Shown here: one piece after another, positions 15,645 to 23,148 of the stretch | Layout: each line of letters opens with the position of its first letter | Position numbering within the stretch: position 1 is the first letter of the stretch | Origin: a virus | DNA: 40,350 nucleotides | Reading direction: 5' to 3' (one strand) | Virus record (IMG/VR): IMGVR_UViG_3300030107_007143 | Location: 1 to 40,350 of that record | The notes under the pieces: generated by a model | Database searches by the model: none | Told to the model about the DNA's origin: nothing | The model's input: the letters and a program-made list of their open reading frames with translations, nothing else | Position numbers and translations under genes: made by a program

Positions 15645-16049
15645 ATGGCTGACGCCGTAACGAGCCAGACAATCCAGGACGGCGAGCGAAAGGCCGTCCT
15701 AAAATTTACTAACGCGAGCGATGGCACGGGTGAGTCTGCTGTTAAAAAGGTAGATGTTTCTGCCCTTACGAATAACGCACGAGGTGAGTCCTGTAGTAGC
15801 GTAGCCATCAATCGAATATGGTGGCAGTGTACCGGGCTAAGCGTGAAGATTGAGTTTGATGCTACGTCCAACGTATTAGCAATCGGCCTGAGTGAAGACT
15901 CGAACGGATATCACGATTATTCCGCTTTTTCGGGGATACCAAACAACGCAGGCAGTGGTAAAACGGGTGATTTAGATTTCACCACGGTTGGTCATAGCAG
16001 CGGTGATACCTATATGATCATTCTCGAGCTGATCAAGTCTTACGGTTGA
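15645..16049 (+). CDS. Conserved virion-region protein, 134 aa
   Basis: The SD GGGGTGA precedes the ATG. The sequence looks beta-rich (AVLKFTNASDGTGESAVKK, VAINRIWWQCTGLSVKIEFD, TYMIILELIKSYG). I recall 'IWWxCTGLSVxIEFDAT' as conserved in phage head-accessory proteins, with no assigned function. Ends in a TGATG overlap with the next gene. Confidence 0.72.
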   Translation: MADAVTSQTIQDGERKAVLKFTNASDGTGESAVKKVDVSALTNNARGESCSSVAINRIWWQCTGLSVKIEFDATSNVLAIGLSEDSNGYHDYSAFSGIPNNAGSGKTGDLDFTTVGHSSGDTYMIILELIKSYG

Positions 16050-16351
16050 TGGCAACTACAAAAGACGTAAAAAAAACAGAATCTGGCAGGGTCTCCTATA
16101 GGGGAGAGACTTTTGCCGGTTTCAATAAGCCGAAGAGAACGCCAGGCGAAAATAAAAAATTTGCAGTGCTGGCAAGACAAGGCAACGAAGTGAAATTAGT
16201 GCGATACGGTGATCCTAATATGCGAATCCGCACTAACGACCCTGAGCGTAACCGCAGCTTTCGCGCTAGACACAAGTGTTCAACAGCCAAGGACAAATTG
16301 ACGGCGAGATATTGGTCTTGCCGCGGATGGCCGGCCAAAAATAGTAGGTAA
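16049..16351 (+). CDS. Small basic protein with FRARHKC / YWSC motifs, 100 aa
   Basis: Start ATG 16049 overlaps the previous TGA. Conserved-looking segments are NKKFAVLARQGNEVKLVRYG, DPNMRIRTNDPERNRSFRARHKC and TARYWSCRGWP. One Cys in each of the last two could bind metal or cross-link. I recall 'GDPNM-x-I...FRARH-x-C...YWSC' from marine phage proteins of unknown function (DUF6321-like, name uncertain). Strongly basic. Confidence 0.72.
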   Translation: MATTKDVKKTESGRVSYRGETFAGFNKPKRTPGENKKFAVLARQGNEVKLVRYGDPNMRIRTNDPERNRSFRARHKCSTAKDKLTARYWSCRGWPAKNSR

Positions 16352-16356
16352 CACTC

Positions 16357-18291
16357 ATGGCAGAGACGGACCTCGAGCAAGCTATAGCGGAGTACTCTAG
16401 CGGTGCAACCCCGTTCAGTGGGCTCCAAGATTTTTTTCTTAATCGTCCAGTATTTGATCGAGGCCCTCGACCTGATCCTGTTTTGCCGACCGTCAGAACC
16501 TTAGATTTTGCCGACTTTGATCAAGGTCAACGAGCCACTGAGCTTCAAAATTTGATTGATGAGCAAATAGCTCAACAGCAATCCGATCGACAAGCAGCGC
16601 TAGATACGTTGCGCGATACCCTCCAGGAGCAGCTTTCTACGGCAGCAGAGGCTGAAGCAGCAGAACGCTCAAATGTAGTGAGGGCGTTGGAAGAAAGATT
16701 GTCGAACGTTCGAGAGAACATTGCGGCAGAGCAGTCTGAGTTGCGAGATTTGGGAGTAGCTGAGCGCGCTGATCTTAGAGCAGAGCAACAGGCCCTGGTA
16801 GATACGCTTCAAGCAAATATCGACTCTGCTAGAGCAGATCTTCTCGAGTCTCAAGCTAGAGTAGAGGCCGCGCAAACTGGCGCGCTTGGGGATTTAGAGG
16901 CCCGGCAGACGAGCATCGTTGAAAATCTCAGAGAAAGAATATCGGGTTTGAACGACGACCTGGGCAGTATTTCTACTGAAATTCGTTCGGAGCTTGCCGA
17001 ACAAGAAGCCTCCTTGAGTGAAGAGCAGAGGAACGCTGGCAGTGAGCTGCAGAGCAAAATCAACGATTTGTCGGCAGAGCTCGAAACCGTCTCAGAAAGC
17101 GTAGGGACCGAAACTGAAAGACAGGCTGAGTTACTCCGAGGCGAAAGAGAAACCGCTCTAACTGATTTAGAGGAGAAAATCGGGTCCCTACGAGAAGAAA
17201 TTGGGCAACTGCCTTTTGATGACATCGATGCCCGTATCGAGCAACTCTCCAACAGTAGCGCGACGCTTGCCCAAACTGCAGATACAGAGCGGGCGGAGCT
17301 CGCCAGGAGAATCGAGCAGTTGACCGGTCAAGCAGTTACGCCAGAAGATCTAGAGCGGGCGCTGGGCGATAGGGTGACAAGCGACGAGCTTTCGCGACAA
17401 CTCGAGGGCATAAGGTCTCAACTGGTGGACCCCGATAGAATTTCAACAGAACGGGCGGCCGCCATACAAGCGGCGATTGATCCTCTGAGTGCAGAAAGAG
17501 CGCAAGCCATCTCATCGGCGGTTGACCCAATCCAGCAGCAAATAGAGGCTTTGAGAGGGCAAATACCACAACAAATAGACATTGAGGCGCTGCGCAAGCA
17601 GATCACTGACGACATTATGGCGAACCTACCGCAACAGCAGGCAGCACCCGCAGAGACTACAACGCCAGTTACAGTTGGCTCCGCAGAAGGCCAGCAAGAC
17701 ATCTCGGTTGAGCCGGAGGGTGACGCTTTGGCCGCATACATGAACCTGTCGGACGGCCAAGCAGATGCTTTGGGTCTTTTCGATGATCCGAGACCGATGC
17801 AGCAGTTCAACCCGTCCTCGGATATCAGAGACACGATTGCGGTTCCGACGCCACGACAGAATCAAATGACGAGTCGCGCAGGTGCTTTTATACCAGAGAC
17901 ATCAGTAGGGGTCATTCAAACAAGTGCGGACAAGCCGATCATTCCGAACTTCAAGGATCAAAATCTGATGGACAATTTTGCTGGATTTAGTATGCGCAAA
18001 GACGACAGCCCGGATGGTGGAGGATTGATGTCAAAATTGTCGCAAGCGTCTAGTCCTAGTACGTCGATTGGTGGATTTTTTCCCAGTTTAGTCGGCTTGA
18101 AAGCCGCCAACGGGTCTGCGGGCGGGACGCCGGTAGTGGGCAACGTAGCCATTCGAGCTGATCGTACGCCTAAGCCTGAAGGAATTGTTCCGTTGACACC
18201 AACCACTCCAAAAGTGAAGCGTCAAATGCCGGCTCGAAAACCATTGCCGGTCATGACCGCACCTATTCGTTTCAATAGATTTACGAGGTAA
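16357..18291 (+). CDS. Long coiled-coil virion-region protein, 644 aa
   Basis: A short N-terminal region (FSGLQDFFLNRPVFDRGPRP) leads into an almost continuous coiled coil from about 60 to 420, rich in Glu, Gln, Arg, Ala and Leu (SELRDLGVAERADLRAEQQA, LREEIGQLPFDD). The C-terminal 220 residues are disordered and Pro/Gly-rich (PQQQAAPAETTTPVTVG). They include a pattern GLMSKLSQASSPSTSIGGFF and a basic tail (KRQMPARKPLPVM). Not a tape measure by context, since no tail-tube genes exist. It could be an internal core or fibre-like protein. No family identified. Confidence 0.8.
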   Translation: MAETDLEQAIAEYSSGATPFSGLQDFFLNRPVFDRGPRPDPVLPTVRTLDFADFDQGQRATELQNLIDEQIAQQQSDRQAALDTLRDTLQEQLSTAAEAEAAERSNVVRALEERLSNVRENIAAEQSELRDLGVAERADLRAEQQALVDTLQANIDSARADLLESQARVEAAQTGALGDLEARQTSIVENLRERISGLNDDLGSISTEIRSELAEQEASLSEEQRNAGSELQSKINDLSAELETVSESVGTETERQAELLRGERETALTDLEEKIGSLREEIGQLPFDDIDARIEQLSNSSATLAQTADTERAELARRIEQLTGQAVTPEDLERALGDRVTSDELSRQLEGIRSQLVDPDRISTERAAAIQAAIDPLSAERAQAISSAVDPIQQQIEALRGQIPQQIDIEALRKQITDDIMANLPQQQAAPAETTTPVTVGSAEGQQDISVEPEGDALAAYMNLSDGQADALGLFDDPRPMQQFNPSSDIRDTIAVPTPRQNQMTSRAGAFIPETSVGVIQTSADKPIIPNFKDQNLMDNFAGFSMRKDDSPDGGGLMSKLSQASSPSTSIGGFFPSLVGLKAANGSAGGTPVVGNVAIRADRTPKPEGIVPLTPTTPKVKRQMPARKPLPVMTAPIRFNRFTR

Positions 18292-18293
18292 GC

Positions 18294-18665
18294 ATGGCAA
18301 GCGAAGTACCAGACAATGTAGCTAACCCGTCTCTCTACAGACAGGCTAAGAGAAAAGCAAAAGCCAAATTCGACGTCTTCCCGTCAGCTTATGCCTCGGG
18401 TTACCTCGTCCAAGAATATAAGCGCCTTGGGGGCAAGTACAAAGGCGCTATCGGCGGAGAGGTCACGCTTGACCCTGTGAAAAGCGACCTCGACAAAGAC
18501 GGCAAGCTTAGCGCCTATGAGCGCAAGCGCGGGACAGCGATTGCAAAAAGCATGGCCCGGCAGGCCAAACCCATGAAAAACGGCGGCACGGTCATGGTGC
18601 AGAGCCGTGGGTGTGGAGCTATTATGCCAGAAAAACAAAAAATGACCCGAGTACCCCGTGGGTAA
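18294..18665 (+). CDS. EF-hand small basic protein with RGCGAIMP tail, 123 aa
   Basis: N-terminal NPSLYRQAKRKAKAKFDVFPS and AYASGYLVQEYKRLGGKYKG match a small phage family I recall (DUF5872-like, name uncertain). Residues 65-76 form a canonical EF-hand loop (D-L-D-K-D-G-K-L-S-A-Y-E). After KPMKNGGTVM the protein ends VQSRGCGAIMPEKQKMTRVP, shared almost exactly with the next protein. The last 8 bp overlap the next gene's GTG start. Confidence 0.75.
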   Translation: MASEVPDNVANPSLYRQAKRKAKAKFDVFPSAYASGYLVQEYKRLGGKYKGAIGGEVTLDPVKSDLDKDGKLSAYERKRGTAIAKSMARQAKPMKNGGTVMVQSRGCGAIMPEKQKMTRVPRG

Positions 18666-19056
18666 ACCACAAGGCGGCCTGAAAAAGTGGTTCGGCAAAG
18701 GGAAAGGTGGCGATTGGGTCGATATCGGCGCTCCGAAAAAAGACGGTAAGTTTCAGTCTTGTGGACGCGCTCAAGCAAAAGGGACTAAGCGTTCTTACCC
18801 AAAGTGTGTGCCGAGGGCGGAAGCCAAGCAGATGACCGAGGCGGAGCGCAAAAGCGCAGTGAGACGCAAAAGAGCCAAACCGCAGGGTGTGGGTGGTAAA
18901 CCGACAAACGTCAGAACTTATACCTCGCCAGCATCAGCGAAAGGTCGACGGATCGTGCGCAAAGCGAATGGCGGTGATGTTACGATGGTTCAAGCCCGCG
19001 GGTGTGGTGCGATCATGCCCAACAAACAAAAAATGACGAGAGTCCCACGTTCCTAG
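18658..19056 (+). CDS. Small basic protein, GDWVDIGAPKKDGK family, 132 aa
   Basis: The start is GTG inside the last codons of the preceding gene. The N-terminal half (KGGDWVDIGAPKKDGKFQSC, then GRAQAKGTKRSYPKCVPRAE and MTEAERKSAVRRKRA) is a widespread small phage/viral domain with two Cys; function is unknown. The C-terminus (ANGGDVTMVQARGCGAIMP, then NKQKMTRVPRS) repeats the tail of the upstream protein. Very high Lys/Arg. Confidence 0.75.
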   Translation: MGKPQGGLKKWFGKGKGGDWVDIGAPKKDGKFQSCGRAQAKGTKRSYPKCVPRAEAKQMTEAERKSAVRRKRAKPQGVGGKPTNVRTYTSPASAKGRRIVRKANGGDVTMVQARGCGAIMPNKQKMTRVPRS

Positions 19057-19068
19057 TAGGAGGACAAA

Positions 19069-19362
19069 ATGGCCGGACACAAAATGACAAATAAAGGCAT
19101 GGCGATGAAGAAGCCTGGCAAGATGCAAAAAGGCGGCGCCATGAAAAAGAAAAAAATCAAAATGCCAGGCGGCATGAAAAAAGGTGGGACCATGAAAAAA
19201 GTGGGACCCGGCAAAATGAACAAGGGCGGAACGATGAAAAAGCCGCCAACCAAAATGGACAAAGGCGGCACGATCAAGAAGCCTGGAGGTATGAAGAAAG
19301 GCGGCTCTGTCAAAATGATGAAGAAGCCCTCCAACAAAAATAGCGGCCTTTTCGGCCGGTAG
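19069..19362 (+). CDS. Lys/Gly/Met-repeat protein, 97 aa
   Basis: The SD AGGAGG is strong. The sequence is built from repeated K-GG-(T/A)-M-KK blocks (MKKGGTMKK, MNKGGTMKK, MDKGGTIKK, MKKGGSVK). About 29 of 97 residues are Lys, with about 21 Gly and 15 Met, one Asp and no Glu, so pI is extreme. It should be disordered and bind DNA or acidic surfaces. Possible roles are DNA condensation in the head or coating of virion proteins. A CGGCC-TTTTC-GGCCG hairpin (19344-19358) ends the gene. Confidence 0.75.
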   Translation: MAGHKMTNKGMAMKKPGKMQKGGAMKKKKIKMPGGMKKGGTMKKVGPGKMNKGGTMKKPPTKMDKGGTIKKPGGMKKGGSVKMMKKPSNKNSGLFGR

Positions 19363-20057
19363 TGGCTTATCTACAATCGAACATCCCGTATTTCAAATGC
19401 TGGGTGCGGAAAGAGTACACGCATAATCACGAGCAATACCATGGTGAGTTTTTGCACGCTATGGCAATTGCCGTCACAACCATGCCAACTCGGTGCTTGA
19501 GCTTCCAAGTTATTTTCACCGGAGCTGAATGCGAAGACGACGAGCCAAACGTCCATGGCGGCGCTATGTGGGCACGGATGCCCATAACAGCGTTAGCGGG
19601 AGACACAGATTATGAGGGTTGGCCTGACCCCATGCCGGTTTGGGCCGCACAGCCATGGGATTGCTCATCTCATCATCATGCCGTTTATGTGCTCGATCGT
19701 TGCACCCCGTGCCCCTGGATTGCAAAAATTGATGGTGAATTTTATCCGGCCAAATATCTGTTCACGGTTGACTACGCGGAGAACGAGATAGCCGACGACC
19801 CTGCCCAGCACAAACAATCGCATGTAATGCAATTGTTAGAAGCAGGTGACTGGACGGGCAACATCGTCGCCCTTCCAAATAACAGAGTCCGAGTGACGCA
19901 CCCCGCATGGTTCTCGGTTGGCGAGGGAGCCCCGGATTTTCGACCTAGTCAGCACATTCACTACAGCAAGAGCGATCTTGACTACACTTTAGATGTGAAT
20001 AAGGTGTTCGATAACCTTTATGCCCCAGAGAAGAAGAATGGCAACAAGCGGAAGTAA
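19362..20057 (+). CDS. Conserved virion-region protein, 231 aa
   Basis: The start is GTG, 1 bp overlap with the preceding stop. The protein is rich in His, Cys and Trp (EYTHNHEQYHGEFLHAMAIA, GGAMWARMPI, WDCSSHHHAVYVLDRCTPCP, FTVDYAENEIADDPAQHKQS). The look is of a folded metal-binding or head-neck protein. I recall the N-terminal 'R-x-E-Y-THNH...F-x-Y...H-G' pattern from marine phage genomes without function. The C-terminus overlaps the next gene's start by 20 bp. Confidence 0.72.
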   Translation: MAYLQSNIPYFKCWVRKEYTHNHEQYHGEFLHAMAIAVTTMPTRCLSFQVIFTGAECEDDEPNVHGGAMWARMPITALAGDTDYEGWPDPMPVWAAQPWDCSSHHHAVYVLDRCTPCPWIAKIDGEFYPAKYLFTVDYAENEIADDPAQHKQSHVMQLLEAGDWTGNIVALPNNRVRVTHPAWFSVGEGAPDFRPSQHIHYSKSDLDYTLDVNKVFDNLYAPEKKNGNKRK

Positions 20058-20733
20058 GGATTTCGAACTAGATGTAGCAGATTACATCGAGGAAGCTTTT
20101 GAGCGTTGCGGGCTGGAGCTCCGCACAGGGTACGACTTGAAAAGTGCCACACGGTCGCTGAATCTCATGCTAGCCGAATGGTCAAACCGGGGGTTGAACC
20201 AATGGACAGTCGCACAAAAAACTATTTCGATGGTGAAAGACACCACCGAATATACAATTGATTCTACAAATCCTACAGCGACGATTGACGTTCTAGACGT
20301 TTTCATACGTGAAACGATAGGCGGTCAAACGACAGACGTGCCCCTCAGCAGAATGTCTCGTGCCGAGTATGCGCACATTTCAACAAAAACGAGCACTGGT
20401 AAGCCGAACCAATTTTTGGTTCAGAAAAAACTTTCGCCAACGGTGACTGTGTGGCCGGCGCCAGATAAAAACAGTACGTATACTATCCACCTCAATGTCC
20501 TGTCTCGTATGGACGATGCGGACGTTGGCGTCGATACGCTTGAAATACCCTTCCGATTTTTTCCCTGCCTTGCGGCGGGTCTAGCATATTATTTGGCTTT
20601 GAAGCGCGCTCCTGAGAAAGTACAAATGTTGAAGGCGCTGTATGAAGAGGAGTTCGATAGAGCCTTATCACAAGACGAGGAGCGGGCGAGCTTTCGCGTT
20701 GCGCCAGATTTGCGTAATTATAACATCGCCTAA
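20038..20733 (+). CDS. Head-tail connector/tail accessory protein (P22 gp4-like)
   Basis: ATG 20038 is preferred over ATG 20020 because AGAGAAGAAG precedes it and the product then starts MATSGSKDFELDVADYIEEA. Then come ERCGLELRTGYDLKSATRSL and NLMLAEWSNRGLNQWTVAQK, a pattern typical of podovirus head-completion/tail accessory proteins following the portal. A beta region with VTVWPAPDKNSTYTIHLNVL and a C-terminal helix (YYLALKRAPEKVQMLKALYEE) complete it. It would bind the portal and seal packaged DNA. Confidence 0.8.
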   Translation: MATSGSKDFELDVADYIEEAFERCGLELRTGYDLKSATRSLNLMLAEWSNRGLNQWTVAQKTISMVKDTTEYTIDSTNPTATIDVLDVFIRETIGGQTTDVPLSRMSRAEYAHISTKTSTGKPNQFLVQKKLSPTVTVWPAPDKNSTYTIHLNVLSRMDDADVGVDTLEIPFRFFPCLAAGLAYYLALKRAPEKVQMLKALYEEEFDRALSQDEERASFRVAPDLRNYNIA

Positions 20734-20735
20734 TT

Positions 20736-21059
20736 ATGGCTTTCTCTAGCAACAAGAACGCTTATGGGATTTGCGATATCACGGGGTTTCGATATCGCTT
20801 GCGTGATATGAAAAAGACCTGGAACGGTCTATTGGTGGGCCCGGATCAATGGTCACCGAAGCACCCCCAGCTGATGAAAAAGCCTACTCCGATTGATCCG
20901 CAAGCGCTGAAAGAAGCCAGGCCAGACCCCTCTTCCGATGGCGAGGATAATAAATTTTTCAGTGTTTACACTAACGTCGGAAGTGGTAAATTAGGTACAA
21001 CTTTGCAAACTTTTGCAATTACAGCCGGCGTTGGAACCGTGGAGATCACCATCACATGA
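20736..21059 (+). CDS. Conserved virion-region protein, 107 aa
   Basis: N-terminal YGICDITGFRYRLRDMKKTW, then GLLVGPDQWSPKHPQL, forms a small knuckle. In related proteins I recall, Cys pairs are sometimes present here (C-D-x-C-GF-Y, V-C-P-E-C), suggesting a zinc knuckle that has lost ligands in this copy. The C-terminus is Thr/Gly-rich (LQTFAITAGVGTVEITIT). Ends in a 4-bp ATGA overlap with the next gene. Confidence 0.72.
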   Translation: MAFSSNKNAYGICDITGFRYRLRDMKKTWNGLLVGPDQWSPKHPQLMKKPTPIDPQALKEARPDPSSDGEDNKFFSVYTNVGSGKLGTTLQTFAITAGVGTVEITIT

Positions 21060-21706
21060 GCTTTACCCTAGCGACTCTTAAGTCCACCGTGCAGGATTAC
21101 TTGCAGGTCAATGAAACGACCTTCAACAATAATTTGAACACGTTCATCAAAGAGTCTGAAAGTCGTATATTTAAAATGGTCCAGCTGCCCTCGCAACGCA
21201 AAAATGTTCAGGGGACGGTTACCACTAGCAACCGTTTTTTAGCGACTCCCAGTGATTTTTTTGCGCCGTTCAGCTTGGCTGTAATTGATAGTAACAACAA
21301 ATACCACTATTTGGATTTCAAACACCCAAGTTTTTTGAAAGCTTTCAGTCCGACGACCACAACAACAGGTAGACCTCGGTACTACAGTTTGTTCGATGAT
21401 ACAGCCTTTGAACTAGCGCCCGTGCCAAATAGCGGCTACACCGCAGAGCTACACTATCTCCACAAACCGGCGTCTTTGACGTCAGGCAGCGACTCTGGAA
21501 CAACTATTTTGTCTGATGAGCATCCCGACGCCCTCTTTTATGGCACCCTGGTAGAAGCGGCTGTTTTTTTGAAAGAAGCTCCTGACGTCATAGGGAATTT
21601 TGAGGGGCGGTTCAAAGAGGCGATTGCTAGGATGAAGAACCAAAGCGAGGGCCGTGAGAGTCGAGACGAATATCGTTACGACTTGCTGCGCATTGGTATC
21701 AGTTAG
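21056..21706 (+). CDS. Tail adaptor/accessory protein, 216 aa
   Basis: N-terminal FTLATLKSTVQDYLQVNETT and FNNNLNTFIKESESRIFKMV, then FLATPSDFFAPFSLAVIDSN, followed by strands and a C-terminal helix ending GRFKEAIARMKNQSEGR. This is the layout of phage adaptor/stopper proteins (gp6/gp11-type) that join connector and tail. Coupled by ATGA upstream and 1-bp overlap downstream. Confidence 0.78.
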   Translation: MSFTLATLKSTVQDYLQVNETTFNNNLNTFIKESESRIFKMVQLPSQRKNVQGTVTTSNRFLATPSDFFAPFSLAVIDSNNKYHYLDFKHPSFLKAFSPTTTTTGRPRYYSLFDDTAFELAPVPNSGYTAELHYLHKPASLTSGSDSGTTILSDEHPDALFYGTLVEAAVFLKEAPDVIGNFEGRFKEAIARMKNQSEGRESRDEYRYDLLRIGIS

Positions 21707-22428
21707 TGTCCCGTATCCCTGAATTAGAGGGCAAGCGAGTTGCCATCATAGGTTTGGGCGCGTCTCAGATTGATTACGTAATCGGTGTAGAAAACAGCAA
21801 AACGTGGGATGAGGTTTGGGTGATCAACTCTGCCTTATCAGTCTTCGCGTGTGACCGTGTCTTCATGTTGGACCCCGCGAGCAGATTTCTCGATACAAAT
21901 GATGCGGGAAATCAGACCGAAGTCATGCGCAAGGTGTTGCCCAGTTTTTCGAAACCGATTTACACCTGCGAGTTAGATCCAAGGGTGCCTGCTGCGGTCG
22001 AATATCCCTTAACCGACGTCATCAAAGATCAAAGATGCGCTTACCTAAACACGACGGTTGCTTATGCGGTTGCTTTCGCTGCCTACCAGAAGGTAGGGCA
22101 TATTGACCTTTTTGGCATGGATTTTTCGTACAAACACAATCTGCACTTTGCAGAAGCCGGCAGGGCGTGTCTGGAGTTTTGGATTTGTAAGTGCATCTCC
22201 ATGGAAATAAGCGTTGGTGTCAGCCCCAGATCCTCTCTTCTAGACCAGAACGTTGAGGTGGAGGAGCGTTTGTATGGGTATCATCGTTTAGATAATCCCA
22301 AAATAGCGATGCCGGATCCGCAAGGAGAGTGGGTTGTTTGTAATCGATCAGAGCTCGCGTCGATGGTCAAGAAACACAACCTTGAAACCATCGAGGTGAT
22401 GGCTAGCCCAGAGCCATACAAAGGATAA
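21706..22428 (+). CDS. Rossmann-like protein, possible glycosyltransferase-type enzyme
   Basis: The start is GTG overlapping the previous TAG. Residues 10-20 (KRVAIIGLGASQIDYVI) form a GxGxS nucleotide-binding-like loop. Later motifs are WDEVWVINSALSVFACDRVF, MLDPASRFLD, LNTTVAYAVAFAAYQKVGHI and DLFGMDFSY, with a late EFWICKCISMEISVGVSP. The order recalls DUF115/MAF-type or sialyltransferase-like folds, but identity is unproven. An enzyme-like gene inside the tail module could act on virion glycosylation or host surface. Confidence 0.7.
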   Translation: MSRIPELEGKRVAIIGLGASQIDYVIGVENSKTWDEVWVINSALSVFACDRVFMLDPASRFLDTNDAGNQTEVMRKVLPSFSKPIYTCELDPRVPAAVEYPLTDVIKDQRCAYLNTTVAYAVAFAAYQKVGHIDLFGMDFSYKHNLHFAEAGRACLEFWICKCISMEISVGVSPRSSLLDQNVEVEERLYGYHRLDNPKIAMPDPQGEWVVCNRSELASMVKKHNLETIEVMASPEPYKG

Positions 22429-22430
22429 AT

Positions 22431-22715
22431 ATGTCACAGGGCACATTTCAGGTAGGCCAAGTCCTGGTCTCTACGACCGAAAACGCGGGCCATGACGCAG
22501 AGTTTTGGGCGGAGCAGGTGACTCGCAAAATATTGGGGATCAGTCAGGAAGCAGATCCTCATGTAAGATTACAGGCAGAGGCTTTTCGAAACCAGGTGTA
22601 TACCCTTATACTCATCGCAATCAAAAACGCCATCGCCTCTGATCGAGTTACTATCAGGGGCTTGCTAGCAAGCCAAGGGCATGATGATATGGCGGGTATC
22701 ATAAAGGAGTTATAA
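22431..22715 (+). CDS. Small conserved hypothetical protein, 94 aa
   Basis: Starts 2 bp after the previous stop. Helical protein: TFQVGQVLVSTTENAGHDAE, then ADPHVRLQAEAFRNQVYTLI and a C-terminal AIASDRVTIRGLLASQGHDD. I recall this pattern as conserved beside tail accessory genes in marine podoviruses. Function is unknown. Confidence 0.72.
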   Translation: MSQGTFQVGQVLVSTTENAGHDAEFWAEQVTRKILGISQEADPHVRLQAEAFRNQVYTLILIAIKNAIASDRVTIRGLLASQGHDDMAGIIKEL

Positions 22716-22716
22716 C

Positions 22717-23145
22717 ATGGCTATCACCTCGGCTATACCCACTTCCTTCAAACAAGAGCTTTTGGTAGGCACCCATAATTTTACCGCTACTAGTGGCAAC
22801 GCTTTCAAATTAGCTTTGTACACTTCGAGCGCAACGCTAGGCGCGTCAACGACGGCGTTTACGACTACAGGGCAAGCGAGTGGCACCAATTACTCTTCGG
22901 GGGGAATAACGATCACATCGGTTACCCCGACAACGTCCGGGACGACAGCGGTGTGCGATTTTGCCGACGCGACATTTTCCACTGCTACTATCACGGCGCG
23001 CGGAATGCTAATTTATAATGACACGCAAAGCGACAAAGCGTGCGCTGTCGTTGATTTCGGTGGCGACAAGACCTCTACTGCGGGCGACTTCACCGTTGTC
23101 TTCCCGTCGCCGACTGCGACAGGGGCCATCATCAGACTAGCGTGA
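22717..23145 (+). CDS. Conserved tail/virion protein, beta-rich, 142 aa
   Basis: The SD AAAGGAG precedes the ATG. N-terminal SFKQELLVGTHNFTATSGNA is followed by FKLALYTSSATLGASTTAFT and Ser/Thr/Gly-rich strands (TVVFPSPTATGAIIRLA at the end). The pattern 'F-K-LALYTSSA...GTNYSSGG...DFAD' is common in phage structural proteins of unknown place in the virion. A tail-surface or decoration role is plausible. Confidence 0.75.
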   Translation: MAITSAIPTSFKQELLVGTHNFTATSGNAFKLALYTSSATLGASTTAFTTTGQASGTNYSSGGITITSVTPTTSGTTAVCDFADATFSTATITARGMLIYNDTQSDKACAVVDFGGDKTSTAGDFTVVFPSPTATGAIIRLA

Positions 23146-23148
23146 TGC

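Noticed and set aside
16357-18291. Tape-measure protein
   Set aside because: Length and coiled coil are suggestive, but there are no tail-tube, sheath or tail-chaperone genes and the gene precedes short-tail connector genes.
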